DNA of 64,000 bases. It comes from Hyaloperonospora brassicae. Its lineage: Eukaryota > Oomycota > Peronosporomycetes > Peronosporales > Peronosporaceae. Position 1 is the stretch's first letter, and each line of letters begins with the position of its first letter. The notes under the pieces were generated by a model. It was not told the origin of the DNA. It was given only the letters and a program-made list of their open reading frames with translations, and searched no databases. This document shows, piece after piece, positions 13,875-24,763 of the stretch. The DNA lies in contig CANTFL010001458.1 of assembly GCA_947650285.1 (NCBI GenBank), positions 124,001-188,000 of the forward strand, written 5' to 3'. Both the position numbers and the translations under genes were made by a program.

Positions 13875-13891
13875 TGGTGTGGAGCACACCA
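13875..13891. other. Dyad-symmetric, GATC-free box of the unit (example)
   Basis: The sequence TGGTGTG-GAG-CACACCA is a perfect 7-bp inverted repeat around a 3-nt centre. It lies in the only stretch of the unit without GATC (unit positions 81-104). It recurs about once per unit throughout the window. Variants that break one arm exist, for example GAGTACACC (34956, 43675), GAGCCCACC (32295, 43997) and GAGCAAACC (40240, 48282), but the box is otherwise well kept. Dyads of this kind can extrude as small hairpins or serve as binding sites for dimeric proteins. Neither role is shown by the sequence. I see no match to the canonical CENP-B box. Confidence 0.85.
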
Positions 13892-16800
13892 TGTGATCCG
13901 CGATCAGCAAGGCGATCACGATCAGGAAGCGATCGAGATCGTGATCAGTGATCAGGTATGTGATCGCGATCAAGTTGGTGTGGAGCACACCATGTGATCC
14001 GCGATCAGCAAGGCGATCACGATCAGGAAGCGATCGAGATCGTGATCAGTGATCAGGTATGTGATCGCGATCAAGTTGGTGTGGAGCACACCATGTGATC
14101 CGCGATCAGCAAGGCGATCACGATCAGGAAGCGATCGAGATCGTGATCAGTGATCAGGTATGTGATCGCGATCAAGTTGGTGTGGAGCACACCATGTGAT
14201 CCGCGATCAGCAAGGCGATCACGATCAGGAAGCGATCGAGATCGTGATCAGTGATCAGGTATGTGATCGCGATCAAGTTGGTGTGGAGCACACCATGTGA
14301 TCCGCGATCAGCAAGGCGATCACGATCAGGAAGCGATCGAGATCGTGATCAGTGATCAGGTATGTGATCGCGATCAAGTTGGTGTGGAGCACACCATGTG
14401 ATCCGCGATCAGCAAGGCGATCACGATCAGGAAGCGATCGAGATCGTGATCAGTGATCAGGTATGTGATCGCGATCAAGTTGGTGTGGAGCACACCATGT
14501 GATCCGCGATCAGCAAGGCGATCACGATCAGGAAGCGATCGAGATCGTGATCAGTGATCAGGTATGTGATCGCGATCAAGTTGGTGTGGAGCACACCATG
14601 TGATCCGCGATCAGCAAGGCGATCACGATCAGGAAGCGATCGAGATCGTGATCAGTGATCAGGTATGTGATCGCGATCAAGTTGGTGTGGAGCACACCAT
14701 GTGATCCGCGATCAGCAAGGCGATCACGATCAGGAAGCGATCGAGATCGTGATCAGTGATCAGGTATGTGATCGCGATCAAGTTGGTGTGGAGCACACCA
14801 TGTGATCCGCGATCAGCAAGGCGATCACGATCAGGAAGCGATCGAGATCGTGATCAGTGATCAGGTATGTGATCGCGATCAAGTTGGTGTGGAGCACACC
14901 ATGTGATCCGCGATCAGCAAGGCGATCACGATCAGGAAGCGATCGAGATCGTGATCAGTGATCAGGTATGTGATCGCGATCAAGTTGGTGTGGAGCACAC
15001 CATGTGATCCGCGATCAGCAAGGCGATCACGATCAGGAAGCGATCGAGATCGTGATCAGTGATCAGGTATGTGATCGCGATCAAGTTGGTGTGGAGCACA
15101 CCATGTGATCCGCGATCAGCAAGGCGATCACGATCAGGAAGCGATCGAGATCGTGATCAGTGATCAGGTATGTGATCGCGATCAAGTTGGTGTGGAGCAC
15201 ACCATGTGATCCGCGATCAGCAAGGCGATCACGATCAGGAAGCGATCGAGATCGTGATCAGTGATCAGGTATGTGATCGCGATCAAGTTGGTGTGGAGCA
15301 CACCATGTGATCCGCGATCAGCAAGGCGATCACGATCAGGAAGCGATCGAGATCGTGATCAGTGATCAGGTATGTGATCGCGATCAAGTTGGTGTGGAGC
15401 ACACCATGTGATCCGCGATCAGCAAGGCGATCACGATCAGGAAGCGATCGAGATCGTGATCAGTGATCAGGTATGTGATCGCGATCAAGTTGGTGTGGAG
15501 CACACCATGTGATCCGCGATCAGCAAGGCGATCACGATCAGGAAGCGATCGAGATCGTGATCAGTGATCAGGTATGTGATCGCGATCAAGTTGGTGTGGA
15601 GCACACCATGTGATCCGCGATCAGCAAGGCGATCACGATCAGGAAGCGATCGAGATCGTGATCAGTGATCAGGTATGTGATCGCGATCAAGTTGGTGTGG
15701 AGCACACCATGTGATCCGCGATCAGCAAGGCGATCACGATCAGGAAGCGATCGAGATCGTGATCAGTGATCAGGTATGTGATCGCGATCAAGTTGGTGTG
15801 GAGCACACCATGTGATCCGCGATCAGCAAGGCGATCACGATCAGGAAGCGATCGAGATCGTGATCAGTGATCAGGTATGTGATCGCGATCAAGTTGGTGT
15901 GGAGCACACCATGTGATCCGCGATCAGCAAGGCGATCACGATCAGGAAGCGATCGAGATCGTGATCAGTGATCAGGTATGTGATCGCGATCAAGTTGGTG
16001 TGGAGCACACCATGTGATCCGCGATCAGCAAGGCGATCACGATCAGGAAGCGATCGAGATCGTGATCAGTGATCAGGTATGTGATCGCGATCAAGTTGGT
16101 GTGGAGCACACCATGTGATCCGCGATCAGCAAGGCGATCACGATCAGGAAGCGATCGAGATCGTGATCAGTGATCAGGTATGTGATCGCGATCAAGTTGG
16201 GTGGAGCACACCATGTGATCCGCGATCAGCAAGGCGATCACGATCAGGAAGCGATCGAGATCGTGATCAGTGATCAGGTATGTGATCGCGATCAAGTTGG
16301 TGTGGAGCACACCATGTGATCCGCGATCAGCAAGGCGATCACGATCAGGAAGCGATCGAGATCGTGATCAGTGATCAGGTATGTGATCGCGATCAAGTTG
16401 GTGTGGAGCACACCATGTGATCCGCGATCAGCAAGGCGATCACGATCAGGAAGCGATCGAGATCGTGATCAGTGATCAGGTATGTGATCGCGATCAAGCT
16501 GGTGTGGAGCACACCATGTGATCCGCGATCAGCAAGGCGATCACGATCAGGAAGCGATCGAGATCGTGATCAGTGATCAGGTATGTGATCGCGATCAAGT
16601 TGGTGTGGAGCACACCATGTGATCCGCGATCAGCAAGGCGATCACGATCAGGAAGCGATCGAGATCGTGATCAGTGATCAGGTATGTGATCGCGATCAAG
16701 TTGGTGTGGAGCACACCATGTGATCCGCGATCAGCAAGGCGATCACGATCAGGAAGCGATCGAGATCGTGATCAGTGATCAGGTATGTGATCGCGATCAA

Positions 16801-17990
16801 GTTGGTGTGGAGCACACCATGTGATCCGCGATCAGCAAGGCGATCACGATCAGGAAGCGATCGAGATCGTGATCAGTGATCAGGTATGTGATCGCGATCA
16901 AGTTGGTGTGGAGCACACCATGTGATCCGCGATCAGCAAGGCGATCACGATCAGGAAGCGATCGAGATCGTGATCAGTGATCAGGTATGTGATCGCGATC
17001 AAGTTGGTGTGGAGCACACCATGTGATCCGCGATCAGCAAGGCGATCACGATCAGGAAGCGATCGAGATCGTGATCAGTGATCAGGTATGTGATCGCGAT
17101 CAAGTTGGTGTGGAGCACACCATGTGATCCGCGATCAGCAAGGCGATCACGATCAGGAAGCGATCGAGATCGTGATCAGTGATCAGGTATGTGATCGCGA
17201 TCAAGTTGGTGTGGAGCACACCATGTGATCCGCGATCAGCAAGGCGATCACGATCAGGAAGCGATCGAGATCGTGATCAGTGATCAGGTATGTGATCGCG
17301 ATCAAGTTGGTGTGGAGCACACCATGTGATCCGCGATCAGCAAGGCGATCACGATCAGGAAGCGATCGAGATCGTGATCAGTGATCAGGTATGTGATCGC
17401 GATCAAGTTGGTGTGGAGCACACCATGTGATCCGCGATCAGCAAGGCGATCACGATCAGGAAGCGATCGAGATCGTGATCAGTGATCAGGTATGTGATCG
17501 CGATCAAGTTGGTGTGGAGCACACCATGTGATCCGCGATCAGCAAGGCGATCACGATCAGGAAGCGATCGAGATCGTGATCAGTGATCAGGTATGTGATC
17601 GCGATCAAGTTGGTGTGGAGCACACCATGTGATCCGCGATCAGCAAGGCGATCACGATCAGGAAGCGATCGAGATCGTGATCAGTGATCAGGTATGTGAT
17701 CGCGATCAAGTTGGTGTGGAGCACACCATGTGATCCGCGATCAGCAAGGCGATCACGATCAGGAAGCGATCGAGATCGTGATCAGTGATCAGGTATGTGA
17801 TCGCGATCAAGTTGGTGTGGAGCACACCATGTGATCCGCGATCAGCAAGGCGATCACGATCAGGAAGCGATCGAGATCGTGATCAGTGATCAGGTATGTG
17901 ATCGCGATCAAGTTGGTGTGGAGCACACCATGTGATCCGCGATCAGCAAGGCGATCACGATCAGGAAGCGATCGAGATCGTGATCAGTGA

Positions 17991-20900
17991 TCAGGTAGTG
18001 TGATCGCGATCAAGTTGGTGTGGAGCACACCATGTGATCCGCGATCAGCAAGGCGATCACGATCAGGAAGCGATCGAGATCGTGATCAGTGATCAGGTAT
18101 GTGATCGCGATCAAGTTGGTGTGGAGCACACCATGTGATCCGCGATCAGCAAGGCGATCACGATCAGGAAGCGATCGAGATCGTGATCAGTGATCAGGTA
18201 TGTGATCGCGATCAAGTTGGTGTGGAGCACACCATGTGATCCGCGATCAGCAAGGCGATCACGATCAGGAAGCGATCGAGATCGTGATCAGTGATCAGGT
18301 ATGTGATCGCGATCAAGTTGGTGTGGAGCACACCATGTGATCCGCGATCAGCAAGGCGATCACGATCAGGAAGCGATCGAGATCGTGATCAGTGATCAGG
18401 TATGTGATCGCGATCAAGTTGGTGTGGAGCACACCATGTGATCCGCGATCAGCAAGGCGATCACGATCAGGAAGCGATCGAGATCGTGATCAGTGATCAG
18501 GTAGGTGATCGCGATCAAGTTGGTGTGGAGCACACCATGTGATCCGCGATCAGCAAGGCGATCACGATCAGGAAGCGATCGAGATCGTGATCAGTGATCA
18601 GGTATGTGATCGCGATCAAGTTGGTGTGGAGCACACCATGTGATCCGCGATCAGCAAGGCGATCACGATCAGGAAGCGATCGAGATCGTGATCAGTGATC
18701 AGGTATGGTGATCGCGATCAAGCTGGTGTGGAGCACACCATGTGATCCGCGATCAGCAAGGCGATCACGATCAGGAAGCGATCGAGATCGTGATCAGTGA
18801 TCAGGTATGTGATCGCGATCAAGCTGGTGTGGAGCACACCATGTGATCCGCGATCAGCAAGGCGATCACGATCAGGAAGCGATCGAGATCGTGATCAGTG
18901 ATCAGGTATGTGATCGCGATCAAGTTGGTGTGGAGCACACCATGTGATCCGCGATCAGCAAGGCGATCACGATCAGGAAGCGATCGAGATCGTGATCAGT
19001 GATCAGGTATGTGATCGCGATCAGCTGGTGTGGAGCACACCATGTGATCCGCGATCAGCAAGGCGATCACGATCAGGAAGCGATCGAGATCGTGATCAGT
19101 GATCAGGTATGTGATCGCGATCAAGTTGGTGTGGAGCACACCATGTGATCCGCGATCAGCAAGGCGATCACGATCAGGAAGCGATCGAGATCGTGATCAG
19201 TGATCAGGTATGTGATCGCGATCAAGCTGGTGTGGAGCACACCATGTGATCCGCGATCAGCAAGGCGATCACGATCAGGAAGCGATCGAGATCGTGATCA
19301 GTGATCAGGTATGTGATCGCGATCAAGTTGGTGTGGAGCACACCATGTGATCCGCGATCAGCAAGGCGATCACGATCAGGAAGCGATCGAGATCGTGATC
19401 AGTGATCAGGTATGTGATCGCGATCAAGTTGGTGTGGAGCACACCATGTGATCCGCGATCAGCAAGGCGATCACGATCAGGAAGCGATCGAGATCGTGAT
19501 CAGTGATCAGGTATGTGATCGCGATCAAGCTGGTGTGGAGCACACCATGTGATCCGCGATCAGCAAGGCGATCACGATCAGGAAGCGATCGAGATCGTGA
19601 TCAGTGATCAGGTATGTTCTCGCGAACTTTACCATTGATCAGGGGTGATCGCGATCAAGCTGGTGTGGAGCACACCATGTGATCCGCGATCAGCAAGGCG
19701 ATCACGATCAGGAAGCGATCGAGATCGTGATCAGTGATCAGGTATGTGATCGCGATCAAGCTGGTGTGGAGCACACCATGTGATCCGCGATCAGCAAGGC
19801 GATCACGATCAGGAAGCGATCGAGATCGTGATCAGTGATCAGGTATGTGATCGCGATCAAGTTGGTGTGGAGCACACCATGTGATCCGCGATCAGCAAGG
19901 CGATCACGATCAGGAAGCGATCGAGATCGTGATCAGTGATCAGGTATGTGATCGCGATCAAGTTGGTGTGGAGCACACCATGTGATCCGCGATCAGCAAG
20001 GCGATCACGATCAGGAAGCGATCGAGATCGTGATCAGTGATCAGGTATGTGATCGCGATCAAGCTGGTGTGGAGCACACCATGTGATCCGCGATCAGCAA
20101 GGCGATCACGATCAGGAAGCGATCGAGATCGTGATCAGTGATCAGGTATGTTGATTAATGATAGTGATCGCGATCAAGTTGGTGTGGAGCACACCATGTG
20201 ATCCGCGATCAGCAAGGCGATCACGATCAGGAAGCGATCGAGATCGTGATCAGTGATCAGGTATGTGTGATCGCGATCAAGCTGGTGTGGAGCACACCAT
20301 GTGATCCGCGATCAGCAAGGCGATCACGATCAGGAAGCGATCGAGATCGTGATCAGTGATCAGGTATGTGATCGCGATCAAGTTGGTGTGGAGCACACCA
20401 TGTGATCCGCGATCAGCAAGGCGATCACGATCAGGAAGCGATCGAGATCGTGATCAGTGATCAGGTATGTGCTCGCGATCGTGACCATTGATCAGGTATG
20501 TGATCGCGATCAAGTTGGTGTGGAGCACACCAGGTGATCCGCGATCAGCAAGGCGATCACGATCAGGAAGCGATCGAGATCGTGATCAGTGATCAGGTAT
20601 GTGATCGCGATCAAGTTGGTGTGGAGCACACTATGTGATCCGCGATCAGCAAGGCGATCACGATCAGGAAGCGATCGAGATCGTGATCAGTGATCAGGTA
20701 TGTGATCGCGATCAAGCTGGTGTGGAGCACACCATGTGATCCGCGATCAGCAAGGCGATCACGATCAGGAAGCGATCGAGATCGTGATCAGTGATCAGGT
20801 ATTGTGATCGCGATCAAGTTGGTGTGGAGCACACCATGTGATCCGCGATCAGCAAGGCGATCACGATCAGGAAGCGATCGAGATCGTGATCAGTGATCAG

Positions 20901-21650
20901 GTATGTTGAAATTAAGTGATCGCGATCAAGCTGGTGTGGAGCACACCATGTGATCCGCGATCAGCAAGGCGATCACGATCAGGAAGCGATCGAGATCGTG
21001 ATCAGTGATCAGGTATGTGATCGCGATCAAGCTGGTGTGGAGCACACCATGTGATCCGCGATCAGCAAGGCGATCACGATCAGGAAGCGATCGAGATCGT
21101 GATCAGTGATCAGGTATGTGATCGCGATCGTGGTGTGGAGCACACCATGTGATCCGCGATCAGGGCGATCATCGATCAGGAAGTGATCGCGATCGTGATC
21201 AGTGATCAGGTATGTGATCGCGATCATTAGTTGATGTGGAGCACACATGTGATCCGCGATCAGCAAGGCGATCACGATCAGGAAGCGATCGCGATCGTGA
21301 CCAGTGATCAGGTATGTGATCGCGATCAAGCTGGTGTGGAGCACACCATGTGATCCGCGATCAGCAAGGCGATCACGATCAGGAAGCGATCGAGATCGTG
21401 ATCAGTGATCAGGTATGTGATCGCGATCAACTTGGTGTGGAGCACACCATGTGATCCGCGATCAGCAAGGCGATCACGATCAGGAAGCGATCGAGATCGT
21501 GATCAGTGATCAGGTATGTGCTGCGATGAACAATTAATGGGGTGATCGCGATCAAGCTGGTGTGGAGCACACCATGTGATCCGCGATCAGCAAGGCGATC
21601 ACGATCAGGAAGCGATCGAGATCGTGATCAGTGATCAGGTATGTGATCGC
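17991..21650 (+). repeat. 101-bp units with C/T drift and A/T-rich fillers
   Basis: The units remain mostly 101 bp but AAGCTGG and AAGTTGG forms are intermixed and small indels appear (18706, 20263, 20793). Fillers in the 31-bp slot are T/A-rich here: 19617-19646 (CGAACTTTACC in place of CGATCGTGACC), 20150-20165 (TTGATTAATGATAG), 20903-20916 (TTGAAATTAAG) and 21518-21543 (GAACAATTAATGG). The 19617 example aligns as a mutated 132-bp unit, which supports the view that fillers are decayed long-unit segments. From about 21114 composite units begin to replace short ones. Confidence 0.85.
19617..19646 (+). other. Decayed 31-bp segment of a long unit
   Basis: After GATCAGGTATGT the sequence reads TCTCGCGAACTTTACCATTG and then GATCAGGGGTGATCGC. 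Aligned with the common long-unit form GTGCTCGCGATCGTGACC ATTGATCAGGTAGG, it shows clustered substitutions plus a short deletion in the GTAGG part. This is the clearest intermediate between an intact 132-bp unit and a short unit carrying a filler. Confidence 0.7.
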
Positions 21651-22279
21651 GATCGTGATCAGTGGATCACGGTATGTGCTCCGTGATCAGGGATATCACG
21701 ATCAGGTAGGTGATCGCGATCGTGATCAGTGATCAGGTATGTGATCGCGATCATTATTTGATTGGTAGTGATCCGCGATCAGCAAAGCGATCACGATCAG
21801 GAAGGCGATCGCGATCGTGACCATTGATGAGGTAGGTAATCGCGATCAACTTGGTGTGGAGCACACCATGTGATCCGCGATCAGCAAGGCGATCACGATC
21901 AGGAAGCGATCGCGATCGTGATCATTGATCAGGTAGGTGATCGCGATCAAGCTGGTGTGGAGCACACCATGTGATCCGCGATCAGCAAGGCGATCACGAT
22001 CAGGAAGCGATCGAGATCGTGATCAGTGATCAGGTATGTGATCGCGATCGTGATCAGTGGATCAGGTATGTGCTCGTGATCATTATCATTGATCAGGTAG
22101 GTGATCGCGATCGTGATCAGTGATCAGGTATGTGATCGCGATCATTATCATTGATCAGGTAGGTGATCGCGATCAGCAAAGCGATCACGATCAGGAAGGC
22201 AATCGCGATCGTGACCATTGATGAGGTAGGTGATCGCGATCAACTTGGTGTGGAGCACACCATGTGATCCGCGATCAGC

Positions 22280-22610
22280 AAGGCGATCACGATCAGGAAG
22301 CGATCGAGATCGTAATCAGTGATCAGAAATGAGGTCGCAATTGTGACCATTGATCAGATAGTTGATCGCAATCGAGCTGGTGTGGAGTACACCCTGTGAT
22401 CCGCGATCAGCAAGGCGATCACAATCAGGAAGCGATCGAGATCGTGATCAGTGATCAGGTATGTGATCACGATCGTGATCATTGATAAGGTAGGTGATCG
22501 CGATCAACTTGGTGTGGAGCACACACTGTGATCCGCAACTAGCATGGAGATCACGATCAGGAAGCGATCGAGATCGTGATCAGTGATCAGGTACGTGGTC
22601 GTGGTCGTGA
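22280..22610 (+). repeat. Variant block shared with 43.6 kb
   Basis: Two rare marks, GATCAGAAATGAGG (22321) and TTGATAAGG (22482), lie 161 bp apart here and again 161 bp apart at 43611 and 43772, an exact 21,290-bp offset. The GAGTACACCCTG and CACACTGTGATCCGCAACT variants between and after them are shared too. The surrounding units differ, so this is a short block moved or copied over a long distance within the array. Confidence 0.85.
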
Positions 22611-24631
22611 CCATTGATCAGGTAGGTGATCGCGATCAAGCTGGTGTGGAGCACACCATGTGATCCGCGATCAGCAAGGCGATCACGATCAGGAAGCGAT
22701 CGAGATCGTGATCAGTGATCAGGTATGTGATCGCGATCGTGACCATTGATCAGGTAGGTGATCGCGATCAAGCTGGTGTGGAGCACACCATGTGATCCGC
22801 GATCAGCAAGGCGATCACGATCAGGAAGCGATCGAGATCGTGATCAGTGATCAGGTATGTGATCGCGGTCGTGACCATTGATCAGGTAGGTGATCGCGAT
22901 CAAGCTGGTGTGGAGCACACCATGTGAACCGCGATCAGCAAGGCGATCACGATCAGGAAGCGATCGAGATCGTGATCAGTGATCAGATACGTGGTCGCGA
23001 TCGTGACCATTGATCAGGTAGGTGATCGCGATCAAGCTGGTGTGGAGCACACCATGTGATCCGCGATCAGCAAGGCGATCATGATCAGGAAGCGATCGAG
23101 ATCGTGATCAGTGATCAGGTATGTGCTCGCGATCATTATCATTGATCAGGTAGGTGATCACGATCAACTTGTTGTGGAGCACACCATGTGATCCGCGATC
23201 AGCAAGGCGATCACGATCAGGAAGCGATCGAGATCGTGATCAGTGATCAGGTATGTGCTCGCGATCATTATCATTGATCAGGTAGGTGATCGCGATCAAC
23301 TTGGTGTGGAGCACACCAGTGATCCGCGATCAGCAAGGCGATCACGATCAGGAAGCGATCGAGATCGTGATCAGTGATCAGGTATGTGATCGCGATCGTA
23401 ACCATTGATCAGGTAGGTGATCGCGATCAAGCTTGGTGTGGAGCACACCATGTGATCCGCGATCAGCAAGGCGATCACGATCAGGAAGCGATCGAGATCG
23501 TGATCAGTGATCAGATACGTGGTCGCGGTCGTGACCATTGATCAGGTAGGTGATCGCGATCGTGATCAGTGATCAGGTATGTGATCGCGATCATTATCAT
23601 TGATCAGGTAGGTGATCGCGATCAGCAAAGCGATCACGATCAGGGAGGCGATCGCGATCGTGACCATTGATGAGGTAGGTAATCGCGATCAAATTGGTGT
23701 GGAGCACACCATGTGATCCGCGATCAGCAAGGCGATCACGATCAGGAAGCGATCGAGATCGTGATCATGATCAGGTATGTGATCGTGATCGTGACCATTG
23801 ATCAGGTAGGTGATCGCGATCAAGCTGGTGTGGAGCACACCATGTGATCCGCGATCAGCAAGGCGATCACGATCAGGAAGCGATCGAGATCGTGATAAGT
23901 GATCAGGTATGTGCTCGCGATCGTGATCATTGATCAGGTAGGTGATCGCGATCAAGCTGGTGTGGAGCACACCATGTGATCCGCGATCAGCAAGGCGATC
24001 ACGATCAGGAAGCGATCGAGATCGTGATCAGTGATCAGGTATGTGCTCGCGATCGTGATCATTGATCAGGTAGGTGATCGCGATCAAGCAGGTGTGGAGC
24101 ACACCATGTGATCCGCGATCAGCAAGGCGATCACGATCAGGAAGCGATCGAGATCGTGATCAGTGATCAGGTATGTGCTCGCGATCGTGATCATTGATCA
24201 GGTAGGTGATCGCGATCAACTTGGTGTGGAGCACACCATGTGATCCGCGATCAGCAAGGCGATCACGATCAGGAAGCGATCGAGATCGTGATCAGTGATC
24301 AGATACGTGGTCGCGGTCGTGACCATTGATCAGGTAGGTGATCGCGATCGTGATCAGTGATCAGGTATGTGATCGCGATCATTATCATTGATCAGGTAGG
24401 TGATCGCGATCAGCAAAGTGATCACGATCAGGGAGGCGATCGCGATCGTGATCATTGATCAGGTAGGTGATCGCGATCAAGCTGGTGTGGAGCACACCAT
24501 GTGATCCGCAACTAGCATGGAGATCACGATCAGGAAGCGATCGAGATCGTGATCAGTGATCAGGTATGTGATCGCGATCGTGATCATTGATCAGGTAGGT
24601 GATCGCGATCAAGCTGGTGTGGAGCACACCA

Positions 24632-24763
24632 TGTGATCCGCGATCAGCAAGGCGATCACGATCAGGAAGCGATCGAGATCGTGATCAGTGATCAGGTATG
24701 TGATCGCGATCGTGACCATTGATCAGGTAGGTGATCGCGATCAAGCTGGTGTGGAGCACACCA
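24632..24763 (+). repeat. Representative 132-bp unit (long monomer)
   Basis: This unit equals the 101-bp unit plus 31 bp inserted between GTATGTGATCGCGATC and AAGCTGGTGTGG. The extra 31 bp is a partial self-duplication. A 23-bp stretch starting TGATCAGGTA and ending GCGATC appears twice, separated by an 8-bp spacer (here GTGACCAT, elsewhere GTGATCAT). The first copy reads GTATGTG and the second GTAGGTG, which gives a diagnostic T/G difference. The next unit begins at 24764. This form dominates from about 21.7 kb to the end of the window and is interspersed with short units in the first 4.6 kb. At 132 bp (44 codons) it keeps reading frame, which explains the spurious open frames in the right half. 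Confidence 0.96.

Larger units (their letters stand above)
13791..13891 (+). repeat. Representative 101-bp unit (short monomer)
   Basis: This is a copy from the homogeneous core; the next copy begins exactly 101 bp later at 13892. Counting from TGTGATCCGC as position 1, GATC occurs at unit positions 4, 11, 23, 29, 40, 46, 52, 59, 71 and 77. The spacings are 7, 12, 6, 11, 6, 6, 7, 12 and 6, followed by a 24-bp GATC-free linker. Composition by hand count is 27 A, 21 T, 32 G and 21 C, with 9 CpG (about 6.7 expected). The unit has one TCGCGA, one CGATCG and two TGATCA sites. Because 101 is not a multiple of 3, no reading frame survives from one unit to the next, which argues against a coding role. 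Confidence 0.97.
12680..17990 (+). repeat. Homogeneous 101-bp core
   Basis: About 52 consecutive short units with almost no variation. From 12680 to 16113 I read 34 consecutive identical copies. The next copy (16114) has a single-base deletion in the dyad box (TTGGGTGG near 16200), and one T to C change makes AAGCTGG at about 16499. The first length change after that is GTAGTGTGATCGC near 17996. Such uniformity implies very recent amplification or gene-conversion homogenisation. It could equally come from an assembler filling an unresolved region with its consensus, so the copy number here should be treated as uncertain. Nothing else lies in this stretch. Confidence 0.93.

Noticed and set aside
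13875..13891. Transcription terminator or CENP-B box
   Set aside because: The 7-bp stem has a 3-nt loop and no following T run, so it is not a typical terminator. I could not match it to the CENP-B box consensus.
12680..17990. Bacterial replication origin or SeqA-type GATC cluster
   Set aside because: Origins hold around ten GATC sites in a few hundred bases with DnaA boxes and an AT-rich unwinding region. Here thousands of sites run over 64 kb with no AT-rich region, no DnaA-box pattern and no origin-associated gene.
21114..21344. Insertion sequence or MITE near the change from 101-bp to 132-bp units
   Set aside because: All bases there can be read as rearranged repeat units. There are no terminal inverted repeats flanked by target duplications and no foreign sequence.
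21801..21830. HIP1 octamer (GCGATCGC) enrichment pointing to a cyanobacterium
   Set aside because: Exact GCGATCGC occurs mainly in box-less composites and a few variants; the consensus unit has GCGATCGA. The octamers are by-products of the GATC lattice and cannot identify the host.
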